Assembly: GCA_027576995.1 (NCBI GenBank) | Contig: JANBQC010000042.1 | Location: forward strand, 1 to 64,000 | Source of the DNA: Dimargaris cristalligena | Taxonomy: Eukaryota > Kickxellomycota > Dimargaritomycetes > Dimargaritales > Dimargaritaceae | Direction: 5' to 3' | DNA length: 64,000 nucleotides | Part shown: positions 52,985-63,254 of the stretch, one piece after another | Position numbering within the stretch: the stretch's first letter is position 1 | How the letters are laid out: the number at the start of each line of letters is the position of its first letter | Position numbers and translations under genes: made by a program | Notes under the pieces: generated by a model | Told to the model about the DNA's origin: nothing | What the model saw: only the letters and a program-made list of their open reading frames with translations | Database searches by the model: none

Positions 52985-53621
52985 CTCACAGTTAACATAG
53001 TTGGTAGGAAATAATTGGGAGTTTGTGTATCGTGGTGGGTACCTAATGGCCCAATAAGATAATTAAGATGGCGTTTCCGCTATTGATAAAAGCTTATTGA
53101 CCAAAGCCCCGCCGGCTTTCCACTACCCCCCGGGAAACAGAATGACCACCTCCAGTTCATTTATTAATGGCCAGGTAAAGCCACCGTTATTCCCATCTGA
53201 TATTCATTTATTGACCACCCGTATTTACATTCAATTTTTTATCGATTGCTGGAAAATCCTTCGACTTTTCCTATTGATTCACCCACCTTAAGTAGCAGTG
53301 CCTGCTTTCAATCAGAAGTCGCGACCCATTCTCCATAGCCTTTGGTTTAGTATTAACTAGCACTGCGGGGGTCAATAGACGCAGTACTGCTTAAATATAG
53401 TCACAGCTTGGGTATAAAACCCAACCCCATTGCACTCATAATAAAGCACCAGTTATGACCTACTCTTTTGAAATCTCCATCTTTTTCATATTTCCTTTTT
53501 ATCTGCGGCAATACAGAATTATACTTATAGCTAGCATTTGTTAATCGCGCTTCCAGAGGGTTTGGTCCATTCCTTTTAGTTAGTTTCCAGATATTGAAAC
53601 CCTCCAATTTCTACATTACAG

Positions 53622-53788
53622 GTATCTGGGAAATGGTCAAAGTCGTCAAAGCAATTGATGTTGTTTTGACAACACGTGAATGGGAAGCCGCTCCTATGCC
53701 CATTTGCGAAATTATACGATGTAATATACAGCCTACTATTGGAATGTCGATTGGGATTAAACAATGGGCATGTCATAAATTCATTTGA
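53622..53788 (+). CDS. Possible terminal exon of unknown function
   Basis: After the acceptor ACATTACAG, a frame of about 55 residues, IWEMVKVVKAIDVVLTTREW onward, runs to TGA. It has balanced composition and a good acceptor but no identified upstream exon or homologue. It could belong to protein A or to another member of the local array. Confidence 0.25.
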
Positions 53789-54666
53789 TGGAATTATAGC
53801 TGGTGCATTCTAATGAAGAGCATGCAGCTATATAATCGACTATAGTCGGCAAAATAATATACCCAAACACTGCCGTACCAGGAAAATTGAAAGTGGTATT
53901 CTTCCAAGGCCATGGTCACCGTACTGCACCGTGACTGACCCCCTGAGGCGTACGGACAATCATCTGACCGGCCAATACCATTGGTATAGTATGTGTAATT
54001 GAATATGCTCCGTAGCAGCAGCCTATAGTAGATGATATTCTAAGCATTCTGCAGGTGCCGTGGGGCCATTTAATATCAACCCGCTGAAAACACTTACTAA
54101 AAGATATACAGACTTACTCTTAACTTTAGTGGCCGTATATGAATTGCTCGTACATAACACTACTGCCTCCGTAAAGTATACGTCGATGCAATAGGGCAAC
54201 CGCGACTGATTAGTGAGTGCGAGTGCACCAATTTCGCAATTACTACCTACCTATCCTTTAGGTGTATCAACGTAATACACGAACTGGAGGAAAACTGTGC
54301 CCACGAAAGCAAATGCTTTCTCAAAAGTACAACCCGATCTTCCAATCGTACGATTTGATTACTCATTATCTAGACTCTCCTCGTAATGGTACCCCATAAC
54401 TGCGTCCACTTGGGTAGAAGTTCCGCCCGGTACACAATATCTTAACTAACCGACATGCTGTCCTATGACTTGTTTCCGCCCGGAAATGGTTGCCCTTGGC
54501 CAAGTTATGAACTTTCTGGCCTGTCACTGACCTTTCTTCGAACCCATGATTAGTCTTCCGTCTGAAACTAGTGCTGTCCAAAAAAATAGAAATGCCCTGA
54601 ATCGCAAATTGCTTCCTAAAGACCACTTGTTACATTGCCCCATCATCCGTATAGCATAGTCTGCCT

Positions 54667-54852
54667 TTGAAAACCCTAGGCTCATTCAGCTCAAAAGGCA
54701 ACTTTGCCACCAGCCTCACAGTACCAGTTAGGCCTGTGATGCGACCCCTTTCCCACTTTACTACTTTTTCCAATAAATACTTTGAATTTATTATTCCGCC
54801 AGGCTATCAAAGGTACACTTCCCTGTTATATACTAACTATTTTAATCCATAA
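54667..54852 (+). CDS. Possible fragment related to the C-terminal exons of the local family
   Basis: A 61-residue frame ending YFEFIIPPGYQRYTSLLYTN. Its strand-Pro-Tyr pattern parallels 52828-52984 and the last exon at 56447-56725. It has no clear start or acceptor. It may be a relic copy. Confidence 0.25.
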   Translation: MKTLGSFSSKGNFATSLTVPVRPVMRPLSHFTTFSNKYFEFIIPPGYQRYTSLLYTNYFNP

Positions 54853-55150
54853 TTTAATATTATAGGGAAATAATTTCTTAAAAGGGAGAGTTACCAATAG
54901 AACGGACTGCCTAGCCCATTCTTCGTAACGTTGGTGGTCTAAGTATTGAGGCTAGTCGTTAATCTTTGGCGCTTCAAAAGATAGTGACTATTAAATCTTG
55001 CCTAGTTCAACACCTGGCCAAAGTATAAGTGTCTTGTTTGGCCTTTGCACTGAAATAGTATACCAAGAAGGGGCGGGGATTACTTCTTGGATGGAAATGG
55101 GAATATTCCCCATTAACCACCTTCAAGCTAGGATGTGAATAGAGAAGTCG

Positions 55151-55348
55151 GTGCAGGTAAATTTACAACAGGTATACCAGTCTAACCTAACCTTCCTGAC
55201 CAATAATTCACTAATCAAAAATGATTACCCCGACGAGCCTTGTATTCTGAACCTTCCCAGTATGTATGATGCAGGTTCAGGTAAATTAGGCGATGAGGAA
55301 GGGCGGGATTCCTATTTTAATCCCACTATTTACGAACCATTCACATAG
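55151..55348 (+). CDS. Short open frame of unknown function
   Basis: A 65-residue frame (NNSLIKNDYPDEPCILNLPS, ending NPTIYEPFT) with balanced composition. Candidate acceptors (GTGCAG, CAACAG) lie near its start. It has no recognised family and is possibly a piece of another array member. Confidence 0.2.
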   Translation: MQVNLQQVYQSNLTFLTNNSLIKNDYPDEPCILNLPSMYDAGSGKLGDEEGRDSYFNPTIYEPFT

Positions 55349-55851
55349 GGAAGACAATCCAATTGCTGTCGATTAGGGTCGGCTCCATAAGCGCCCCATA
55401 CTTGGCTAACCAACATTGAGGATATAAAGGAACGATGTATTGCCTTCTCTAGCTCTAATTATTCGTATCTTTTTACTGTGCTCTGAAATTGGTTAGTTCC
55501 ATCACCTCATTTAGTTTGTAAAGCGTTAATACCGACTACTGCTTACTACACCTTCACCCCACATGGCATCTCGAGTAGGTTCTATAGATTAATAACACCA
55601 CCCCCTATTTGTAAAAAGCACCATCCCCCAACTTACCACCCGCGGTACTATATATTGTATAAATCGAGGGTATACGCACCCCACCCCTCTCTCTTCCCAT
55701 TAACCAACGCTAAATACTACAGCCCCCTTCTACATTTTTTATTTATTTTGTATCTACCCACCAGACGGTATTTCTACTCGATGCGACCCCTAGTCATTGG
55801 ACACCCCCCCATCGCGGCCGGGCCAATGTAGCCCACGATTGGCTTCTATCC

Positions 55852-56725
55852 GTGAAAGCCAGCAATGTACACCACCACCCTTTAGACATCAACCAACGCA
55901 ACCTCAAATACCAGCACCAGCTCAACCTGATCATGGCTCGCCGCCACATTGCCGTCCGGCTGCACTACCTGGATTACGACGTGACCAACCTCCAGGCGAG
56001 TTTGGATAACTACTGTTTGGCCGCCACCTTTTTATACGATCCCCGTGGGCTGGTGGACGAAACCTCGGGCGAACCGCGGCAAAAACAGTACGATGAACGG
56101 GCTGTGGCCCTGCTGCAACGGGATAAAGACGAGTCTGTGCTATTGGATATTGATCCCAAGTGTAGTCGGACATTGAATCATTTACATTGTTTGGTTAAAA
56201 CCATTATTCCTGGGCGCAACCATTTGGCAATGGGGGATTGCGGGAGCTGGTGCCCACCGGATTGTGCCATCAACCGTCCAACTATCTAACTAACACCACG
56301 GCTGGGTCGTCTGCTTTAACAGATGATTGCGTTCATGAATATGGCCAACCAAAAATCATGGGTCATTGATTAAATAGTATAGGAAATAAATCAACGCAAT
56401 ACTAAGACCGCGATAACACAAGGTATTCATATATATAATAGTACAGTTTGGTGGTATTAAACACAGAATTGAAGTAGAAGACTATAGAAATCCCAGCATT
56501 GTGGGTGCTATACATATGGGAAAGGTTCAACCAGACTGTATAACGATAAATCCGTTGGATGAGGCAAAAACCACTCCACTGGTTAATAATGGATCTCTCA
56601 TATACTTTCCCATATGCGTAGTATCCAAAACCTTATACATCTGCACTGAATTCCACCCATATAAAAAACTACTCACAGTCGAGAATATTATCACATTCGC
56701 ATTTGAGCTCGCCAGGTCCATTTAA
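55852..56725 (+). CDS. Unknown protein B, paralogue of protein A, probably two exons
   Basis: The first exon (open to 56289) carries the family core: ARRHIAVRLHYLDYD, YCLAATFLYDPRG and SVLLDIDPKCSRTLNHLHCL. The frame is open upstream of 55852 without an ATG; an ATG at 55780 is in another frame, and one extra C in the C7 run at 55804-55810 would connect it. A second exon starts after a good acceptor, AATAGTACAG at 56446, and reads FGGIKHRIEVEDYRNPSIVG through LIYFPICVVSKTLYICTEF to a TAA at 56725. The donor of the first exon is uncertain (candidates between about 56160 and 56255). No signal peptide or membrane helix is seen. The function is unknown. With protein A it shows that a small, rapidly diverging family sits in this gene-poor zone. 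Confidence 0.5.
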
Positions 56726-57496
56726 TTCTGGGGAAGACAGGAGGGGCCTATTCCACCCAATTTACAGGTTTATTGTATTTTATTATTTTTTTGTGAGATT
56801 ATTAAAAAATATTATATATTATAGACAACAATTGAACAGCAGGTATATGAGACGGGAATTCAATGAATGAAGAATGGCCAAATTGGCCTGAATGCGGCTA
56901 TTACAACAAAAGGGAATATGCTCCAAGGGGTGTTGCCAAGTAGGCTTACAAGAGATCAGAAATTAAATGCATAATAATTCAAAAGCGCTACTCCCCAGAA
57001 ACATAGCAACTCGGTGATGCCTGTTTGATCAAGGATCAGTCGGCAGGCTCGTTTGGAAATGAGATTGGAGTAATCAAGGGGAGGCGGTGGGAAAGAGATT
57101 GTGGGGTTTCACAACAACAATAGAGTTACAATAACGATTGACAATTTAAATACTTGAAGTGGGAAAAATAGTACGGGGTTGAATCTTAGTATTCGGAAAT
57201 GGATGAAAGGGTTACCCTGATTAAGTAATACAAGTCTAATGGTCAGATACACAATAATACGAGGAGGCCGCCACAAAGCCGAGAGACTCGCTCTCTGAAT
57301 AATATGCCAATTTCCCTGTCGCCAATTATAGCATAAAAGGGAAAGGGATAATTGATAAAAGTATCCCCGATCGTATTATATTACATTAAGAGTTTGTGAG
57401 GCAAGTTCTTTGGCGGAGAGGAAGGGTACGTCCTAACCCAATACTTGGGAATGGGGTCGGCCAGATCGACTGCTATGCGGACCAGTAACTACGTCA
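56726..57496. other. AT-rich intergenic region
   Basis: 3' flanks of protein B (AT-rich, near 56760-56820) and of the BCAS3-like gene. Nothing else is seen. Confidence 0.6.
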
Positions 57497-60400
57497 TCAT
57501 TCGGCCGACGATTTTTGGTCGTCGGCCTCGAAGTTGATTAGGGCATGAAGACTGTCGTCCTCGCTCAATTCGGGGAACAGTGAATCAGGGGCGCGGCTTC
57601 CATTGGTTGCCCCCGGGCCAACGGGCTCCCCCCGATAGCCACCGCCCCGTTCACCGGCGCTGTAACTCTTCCGCCGGGAGGTGGGGGGCGATTCCGGGGC
57701 AGGGGAGTAAACATGGACCTCATCTAAATCCGAGGCCAGTTCATCCATCGACTCGTTCTCCGAGACGTGGGCCAAAAGGGATTCGGGCCGTCCGTTTTCG
57801 CCAGGGAGAGTGGGCCGGGAGGGAACTTGTTCGGAATACAGGAAGGGGATGGGCCGGGGCTTATTCACAGCCAGAAAATCGTCGGACGCGGGGGAGACGG
57901 TAGCAATCTCGGGGGACAAGAGGGGCTCGACCGCCAATGGGTAACGGATATCCAGTACGCTATTCATAGCGTTGTGTAGGCGATCTTGGACCTGGTAGCT
58001 GTAGGGACTGTTGTCCCCGTCGCCGCGGTCCATGGATGCCGTCCCATAGGGTCGAGGGGCGCCCCGTTTGAATTCCCATACCCGCACCTTCGGGAACCAG
58101 GGTTCGGTCGCCGGGGCCGGCGCTGGACTTCCGGAGAAGCGGGCCGTCGGGGTGGTGGGAGTCGGTGGGATAATGCACTGGAACTGGAATTGGCTCTGGG
58201 CCCAGAGGGGCTCCGGATTGATAAGGGGGCACGTAACTAATTCCATATGGACCATCCAGTCGATAGCAGCTGACTGAGGGGCCGTCGTACTAGGTCCTGG
58301 GGCGGGATTTTTAGCGGGGGCCTGGCGGGGGGCCTTCCAAGGTAACGTCGCCCAGGTGGAATGCCGGATAACATCCCACTCGGCTAGGTCGTCGCGGTTC
58401 ACGGCCAAGGTGTAGCGGGGGTGAAAAGCGGCGGCGTGCTTACCCTTTTGGGCTACACAGCTAGGGGTCAAGCGGTGCAGGGTTAGGGTAGCATTGGGGT
58501 GGAAGATCCACAGAAGGAGGGGCTGGATCAACTGCTTCACCCGGTGACGAGGGGTCACTGTAGAGGTTGGGTTACCGGTTCCGAATGAAGTGCTAGGGTA
58601 GTATTGGCCATGCAGAGTGGCATACCATTCCGCCCCCGCCGATGAGGGACCAAAGTAGGTGACCAGACTGCCTCGGATGGCCGGGGGGGACTGAGGGGGA
58701 CGATGGCCCATGGCCGGGTAACCTATGGAATAGGGATCCGTGGACGGCAGCTCCATGGGAAACACGCCGAGGTCCTCCGGGTAGTGCGGGTGGGAAGGAG
58801 GCCGGGGTAACGGGGAGGCGGGAGCCAATGGGGCCCGCTGTTTGATGCGGACCACCGCCGGAACACTGGTCAAACCGGATTTCCACACACTGCTACCGTT
58901 TGACAGGCTGTACCCGGCGTCAAGCGGAGAAAGGGAAGCGGCTGGGCCCAAATGGGCCGGGGCGTCGACCGGGCCGCCCTGGGGGTTGATAGGAAACACG
59001 TGGGTGGTACCTCGACTGGTACTGGCGGCCACCCAGTGGGCATCGGGACTGAACGAAATACTCTCGACCAGGGCGTCCGTGATACCCCGGGCAAGGCGGT
59101 ACAGATGGCGAATACCCCGCACGGCATCGAATACGGCGGGGTGGTGACCCGGTCCGCCGGTGGCGAAGCCACGGTCATGACGGCCCAGTAGACTAAAGAC
59201 ATTAAGGGCATGCCCCTGGGTGGACACTGTCGCCAGTAGAGTCTGGCCGGGACTAAAAACTAAGCAATGGATAGGGTGGCGGTGGGCGACGAAATGGGCT
59301 ACGGGGGCGGCCGTGACCAGCGGGGTGGAAGCAGAGTCTGTTGGTAAAGCGTCCAGGACCTCCTGCAGGTCATACACAATGACATTGCCCAGGTGTTCGT
59401 CGGGGTCCGAGACAGGAGGTGGCTTGACGGGACCACCAGAGCGACCGGATCCGGCCAACGGAGGTGGGTACGTGAGGGACGGGGACTGCGTAGTGGATGG
59501 GGCGGGGGAAAAGTAGTTGGAGAGGGTCTTGTAACCAAAACTGCCCAACACTTTGACGCCGTTGACCACATCCTTGGCCACCTTTTCGACGGCATGGCGG
59601 GACTGCGGAGTCCAGGCGGGGTCATCAATGGGAGTAAGCTTGACCTTGACGGGAGCTATTTGGCAAGTAGGAAAGGCCAGGAAGCGGGGACCCAAGGCAA
59701 TTCGGGGGGAGGTGCTCACCTCGTCGGGGACTGGGGAAACGTGGTCGAACTGGGCCACCACTTCTTGGCGGGTGATATCAATAAGGTGCAGGGTACCATT
59801 ATCCAGGGTCACCGCGATGAGGAGGTCATTATGGGTCATTTCAATGATGGTATGGGGGGCGAACGAAAATGAGTGAAGGAGGGTCTGTTGGGATAGGGAG
59901 AAAATAGATACGCAGTTGCCTACAGCAATTGGTCGGGAATAGCGGGTCGGGTTAGGGGACGGGGGTTCACTGTCGCCGCTGGGAGCAGCGGAGTGCACAC
60001 AGGCAACCCAGGGCAGGCTAGCAAGCTGGACATCGTCTAATTTGGCTTGGCATTTGGGGGAAGGGCGCAAGTAGCGCATCGCCGTAACCCTTTCCACCAC
60101 ATCGCGCACGGAGATTATCTCACGGATATTGTCAATGTCGGAAATATCCCACACCTGGAAACCGTCGGGGTAGCCCAAACATAGACAGGCCGCCAGGGAT
60201 GAATTGAGGGCCAGGGGGTCCCGCGGCCAGGCTTCGAAGGCGGAGTACAGTACGGGGGCGGCGTCCCATTCGGGGGGTACTTCGCCTGGAGGGCCGTAGG
60301 CTAAAGACGGGGGCCGGGGCGGGCCGTAGGCCGACGCAGGGTGGTAGGGCATGGGTGAGGTGGGCTGCATCGAGGCGGCATATAAGGGGCCAGCCGGTAC

Positions 60401-60556
60401 ACGAGGACCCGGTGGGGGGACGGCTTGAGGGGACGAGCCGGACCAGCGTCCCGGGCGGGCTATCGACGCCGGGAGGCTCTGGGCCACGCGGGAAGTGAGG
60501 TCCGACCATACCCAAGTGAGGGACTCGAGGGAAGACGGCTCCCTAGAATAAGGCAT
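57497..60556 (-). CDS. BCAS3-like WD40 protein
   Basis: An intronless protein of 1019 residues. BCAS3 proteins form a beta-propeller related to Atg18/WIPI that binds phosphoinositides and, with PHAF1, reaches autophagosome-forming sites. The first 110 residues are Pro-rich and disordered. The propeller runs from about 110 to 540: SLAACLCLGYPDGFQVWDIS, NCVSIFSLSQQTLLHSFSF, TLLATVSTQGHALNVFSLLG, VRGIRHLYRLARGITDALVE and ISFSPDAHWVAASTSRGTTH are typical BCAS3 signatures. The BCAS3 C-terminal domain follows (LIQPLLLWIFHPNATLTLHR near 672-691). The tail is acidic and ends with SLHALINFEADDQ. A long insertion at about 330-380 is Pro/Ser-rich. The family call is firm; the role in this fungus is inferred. 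Confidence 0.9.
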   Translation of the reverse strand: MPYSREPSSLESLTWVWSDLTSRVAQSLPASIARPGRWSGSSPQAVPPPGPRVPAGPLYAASMQPTSPMPYHPASAYGPPRPPSLAYGPPGEVPPEWDAAPVLYSAFEAWPRDPLALNSSLAACLCLGYPDGFQVWDISDIDNIREIISVRDVVERVTAMRYLRPSPKCQAKLDDVQLASLPWVACVHSAAPSGDSEPPSPNPTRYSRPIAVGNCVSIFSLSQQTLLHSFSFAPHTIIEMTHNDLLIAVTLDNGTLHLIDITRQEVVAQFDHVSPVPDEVSTSPRIALGPRFLAFPTCQIAPVKVKLTPIDDPAWTPQSRHAVEKVAKDVVNGVKVLGSFGYKTLSNYFSPAPSTTQSPSLTYPPPLAGSGRSGGPVKPPPVSDPDEHLGNVIVYDLQEVLDALPTDSASTPLVTAAPVAHFVAHRHPIHCLVFSPGQTLLATVSTQGHALNVFSLLGRHDRGFATGGPGHHPAVFDAVRGIRHLYRLARGITDALVESISFSPDAHWVAASTSRGTTHVFPINPQGGPVDAPAHLGPAASLSPLDAGYSLSNGSSVWKSGLTSVPAVVRIKQRAPLAPASPLPRPPSHPHYPEDLGVFPMELPSTDPYSIGYPAMGHRPPQSPPAIRGSLVTYFGPSSAGAEWYATLHGQYYPSTSFGTGNPTSTVTPRHRVKQLIQPLLLWIFHPNATLTLHRLTPSCVAQKGKHAAAFHPRYTLAVNRDDLAEWDVIRHSTWATLPWKAPRQAPAKNPAPGPSTTAPQSAAIDWMVHMELVTCPLINPEPLWAQSQFQFQCIIPPTPTTPTARFSGSPAPAPATEPWFPKVRVWEFKRGAPRPYGTASMDRGDGDNSPYSYQVQDRLHNAMNSVLDIRYPLAVEPLLSPEIATVSPASDDFLAVNKPRPIPFLYSEQVPSRPTLPGENGRPESLLAHVSENESMDELASDLDEVHVYSPAPESPPTSRRKSYSAGERGGGYRGEPVGPGATNGSRAPDSLFPELSEDDSLHALINFEADDQKSSAE

Positions 60557-62033
60557 GGTGGCAATGGTTAGAGTCGTACAGCCGGGGAGAAAGTGGAGGG
60601 GGGTTAATGCGGGGGGAAATTAGGAGCAGCGTACTCTACTTATAACAGAGGAGATGTGTGGTATAGGCCATGCATATAGTCAATTGCTCTAGAGAGCGGC
60701 CCTGGGCGTGGGCGCCTACCTCGCCAATAGTAGGGTCCAGAGGGGACACGAGTCACGGCCACCATCGAACGACAGGAATCTGGACCAATTAACGCAAAAA
60801 GGTGGCTGGGTGAGGGGGGGACTTACTTTAGAAAGACAGGTTTGGCCCGACGGCCCCCCGAACTGCTACCAGACTGACCCTGGGACATGACCGGCCGATA
60901 ATAGTTCGCAAACTCAAAACTACAACGGCTAGACAGCCGTTCGGACGGGGGGAGTAGAAGAAAGGGGGTGGGGCGGAAATGACTGCGGCTTGGGAGGGTA
61001 AGGGGGATAGGAAATAAAGGAAAAGAATGGAGATAAGGAGAAGCGAGGGCCAAAAGGGACGGGCTTTAGGGTATAGGAAAGGGAATAGAGAGTTCGGTAT
61101 GCTAGCGGAGTTTGGAAGGGGGCCGGCCGGCCGGAGGGAGTATGTAAGACAGGGCAGAGACCACAATGGACAAGAATGTTGAAAGGAAATGGACTGAATT
61201 GGACTGGGCGGTGCAAAAGAATAGGAAGCAGTTTAAAAGGCGGGACAGGACTCAAGGCGGGAAGAGGAGCGCCAACCTAGGGATATTTACTACTCTATAT
61301 GCGAAGGGGAATCAGTAGCACTGGAGGAATATGAAGGACGGTGGATAGCATAATTCGAGAGGGTGGGAAGAGCTAAGTTCAGCTGTATGCTACTGACTAA
61401 CCTGGTCAACAGCCCTTACCTTTGCTAATACACAAAGGACAGGCGCTTACAGCTGACTCGGCCGGCTGACGCACACTTAATGAGCAACAGCCTCTCCCTC
61501 TCCCTCTCCGTAGGTCGATCGCCTGAGTGGGCCAGGGCGGTCACGGGATCCTAGCTACCTCAGTCACGGTGCGATAAGCCCGTCTGACCATCCCATCCGA
61601 TAACTCCCAAACCTCTGCCCTAGTGAAATAGCGGCACGTGCCCTTTCCCATCCTATTAATATATACTAGCTATACTCCCAGCCATATACATATATATATA
61701 GCTTGGTGACGCATATACAGTCCACGGTTCTATGTATGCGCGAATAAGTAGATCACCGGTTACAAACCCCGCAGCATCATTTTATTACACTGCCCTTCTT
61801 CCCTTCCTCCATTTTGCGATGTTTCCGTTACTTCAATTTTTACTAGCTAATTCCTTATCATAGCGCGATGCGGTACCAAACTATCGCACCAATCAATCAA
61901 CCATCGAGCCAACCAACCACATCCAACCACTATTGACACACTGCCTCTAGACGTGGTGGGGACTCCCAAAGGAACAATAGGCAAACTGGAGTTTGTTTCA
62001 CATTGGCGAGTTTCATCCGATAATAGGATAAAG
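60557..62033. other. Intergenic region upstream of the BCAS3-like gene
   Basis: On the minus strand, 60828-61255 is a pyrimidine-rich leader-like stretch with a short frame (MSQGQSGSSSGGRRAKPVFLK, 21 codons) ending at a GTAAGT donor near 60828; it could be the first exon of a small gene or a 5' UTR exon, but no second exon was found. A CTCTCC tandem lies near 61492 and a TA patch at 61688-61700. No supported gene. Confidence 0.5.
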
Positions 62034-63254
62034 CTAATGGCGACCTCCCTGGTTCTGGAACAGTTGCATGGCGGCCTGGGCGGCCTTTTGCGCAATTTCT
62101 GACTGTTCCTGTTCGTTGTTTTCCACCCCGCGCGCCTTGTTCTGGTTGAAGTACAGCTTCATAGCCTCCTTCATGGCCATGTCCATTAGGCCCGACTGGG
62201 AGTTGCCACCGCTACTACCACCACCGCTGCCGCCCTGGAACATTTTGAGGGCCTGCATGGCCGCCGCGCCGGCCAGCGCGTTCTGACCCATAGCCATAAG
62301 GCCACCGCCGCCGCTGTTGCTATTATTGTTATTGTTGTTGGACTGGTAGGCCTGCTGGTGGTACTGTCCCATTTGGTTGGTGTCCATGTTGGTCTTCTTG
62401 CCGCTGCCCATTACGTTGCTGATAATCTGATAAACGGTCCCGAAAGGCCAGCATGGTCATAAAGGACATATAGAGATGCATTCATACATGAATCATTGGG
62501 GTGGATTAGAAATACATAACGATGCCTCTACATTACCCTTACAGGCTATATCAGTCACGTGGACAGGCTCATCAAACACGGTCCCGAGTAAAACCACAGT
62601 CCTCGCACACCTATTTTAGTATACAGCTCATATACTTACACTCGAGAAGAAATCCTGCTTCGGGGAAGGAGGTCGCTGTTGCTGCTGCTGCTGCTGTTTA
62701 CCACCGCCCAAGAACTGCATGGCCATGTTCTGGCCCATAGCCATAAGCCCACCGCTGCTGCTATTGCTATTGTTGCTGCTGCTGTGATTGTTGTTGCTGT
62801 TGCCACCGCTTTGGCCATAACTACCCGAAGGGGGGTTACCACCACCGTAGCCACCTCCATGGTGGTTGCCCCCACCATAACCGCCCTGTTGTTGACCGTA
62901 ACCACCATTACCACCGAACTGCTGTTGCTGCTGCTGGTCATAACCACCACCGCCCTGTTGGTTATAGTTACCGCCATAACCGCCCCCTTGGTTATAGTTT
63001 CCGCCGCCCATTTGGGGCTGCTGCTGTTGCTGTTGCTGTTGCTTGTTGCTATTCTTGCCGCCCATGAATTGACCAGCCATGGACAAAAGGGAACTCATGC
63101 CCGACCGGTCCTGGGAGTCACCATGGTCATCGTTACCGTGGTTGTTGTTGCTGTTATTGTTGTAATTGCCCGAGCTACCACCACCGGTGTAGTCGTTGGC
63201 CGCACCGCCCTGGTAACCACCGCCGTAGTTATTGTTGTTGCCGTAGTTAGACAT
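62034..63254 (-). CDS. Asn/Gly/Gln-rich prion-like protein, two exons
   Basis: Exon 1 (62640-63254) and exon 2 (62034-62426) join in phase 0 (donor GTAAGT; acceptor TTTATCAG) and give 335 residues. The start at 63254 (MSNYGNNNNYGGGYQGG) is preferred over an upstream in-frame ATG. Most of the protein is low complexity: Asn/Gly/Tyr repeats, two poly-Gln runs and GGGYGGN-type repeats. Ordered helical islands recur: SGMSSLLSMAGQFMGGK, then GGLMAMGQNMAMQFLGGGK in exon 1, and GGLMAMGQNALAGAAAMQAL in exon 2. The C-terminus is a helix-rich segment (MAMKEAMKLYFNQNKA and IAQKAAQAAMQLFQNQ). The GLMAMGQN motif occurs twice, so exon 2 may stem from internal duplication. Fungi have many such proteins; a condensate or stress role is possible but not shown. 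No transmembrane or RNA-binding domain is visible. Confidence 0.8.

Noticed and set aside
60823..61255. Minus-strand frame ending at a GTAAGT donor, possibly the first exon of a small gene
   Set aside because: No second exon in phase was found before the BCAS3-like gene, and most of the frame is pyrimidine-leader sequence.
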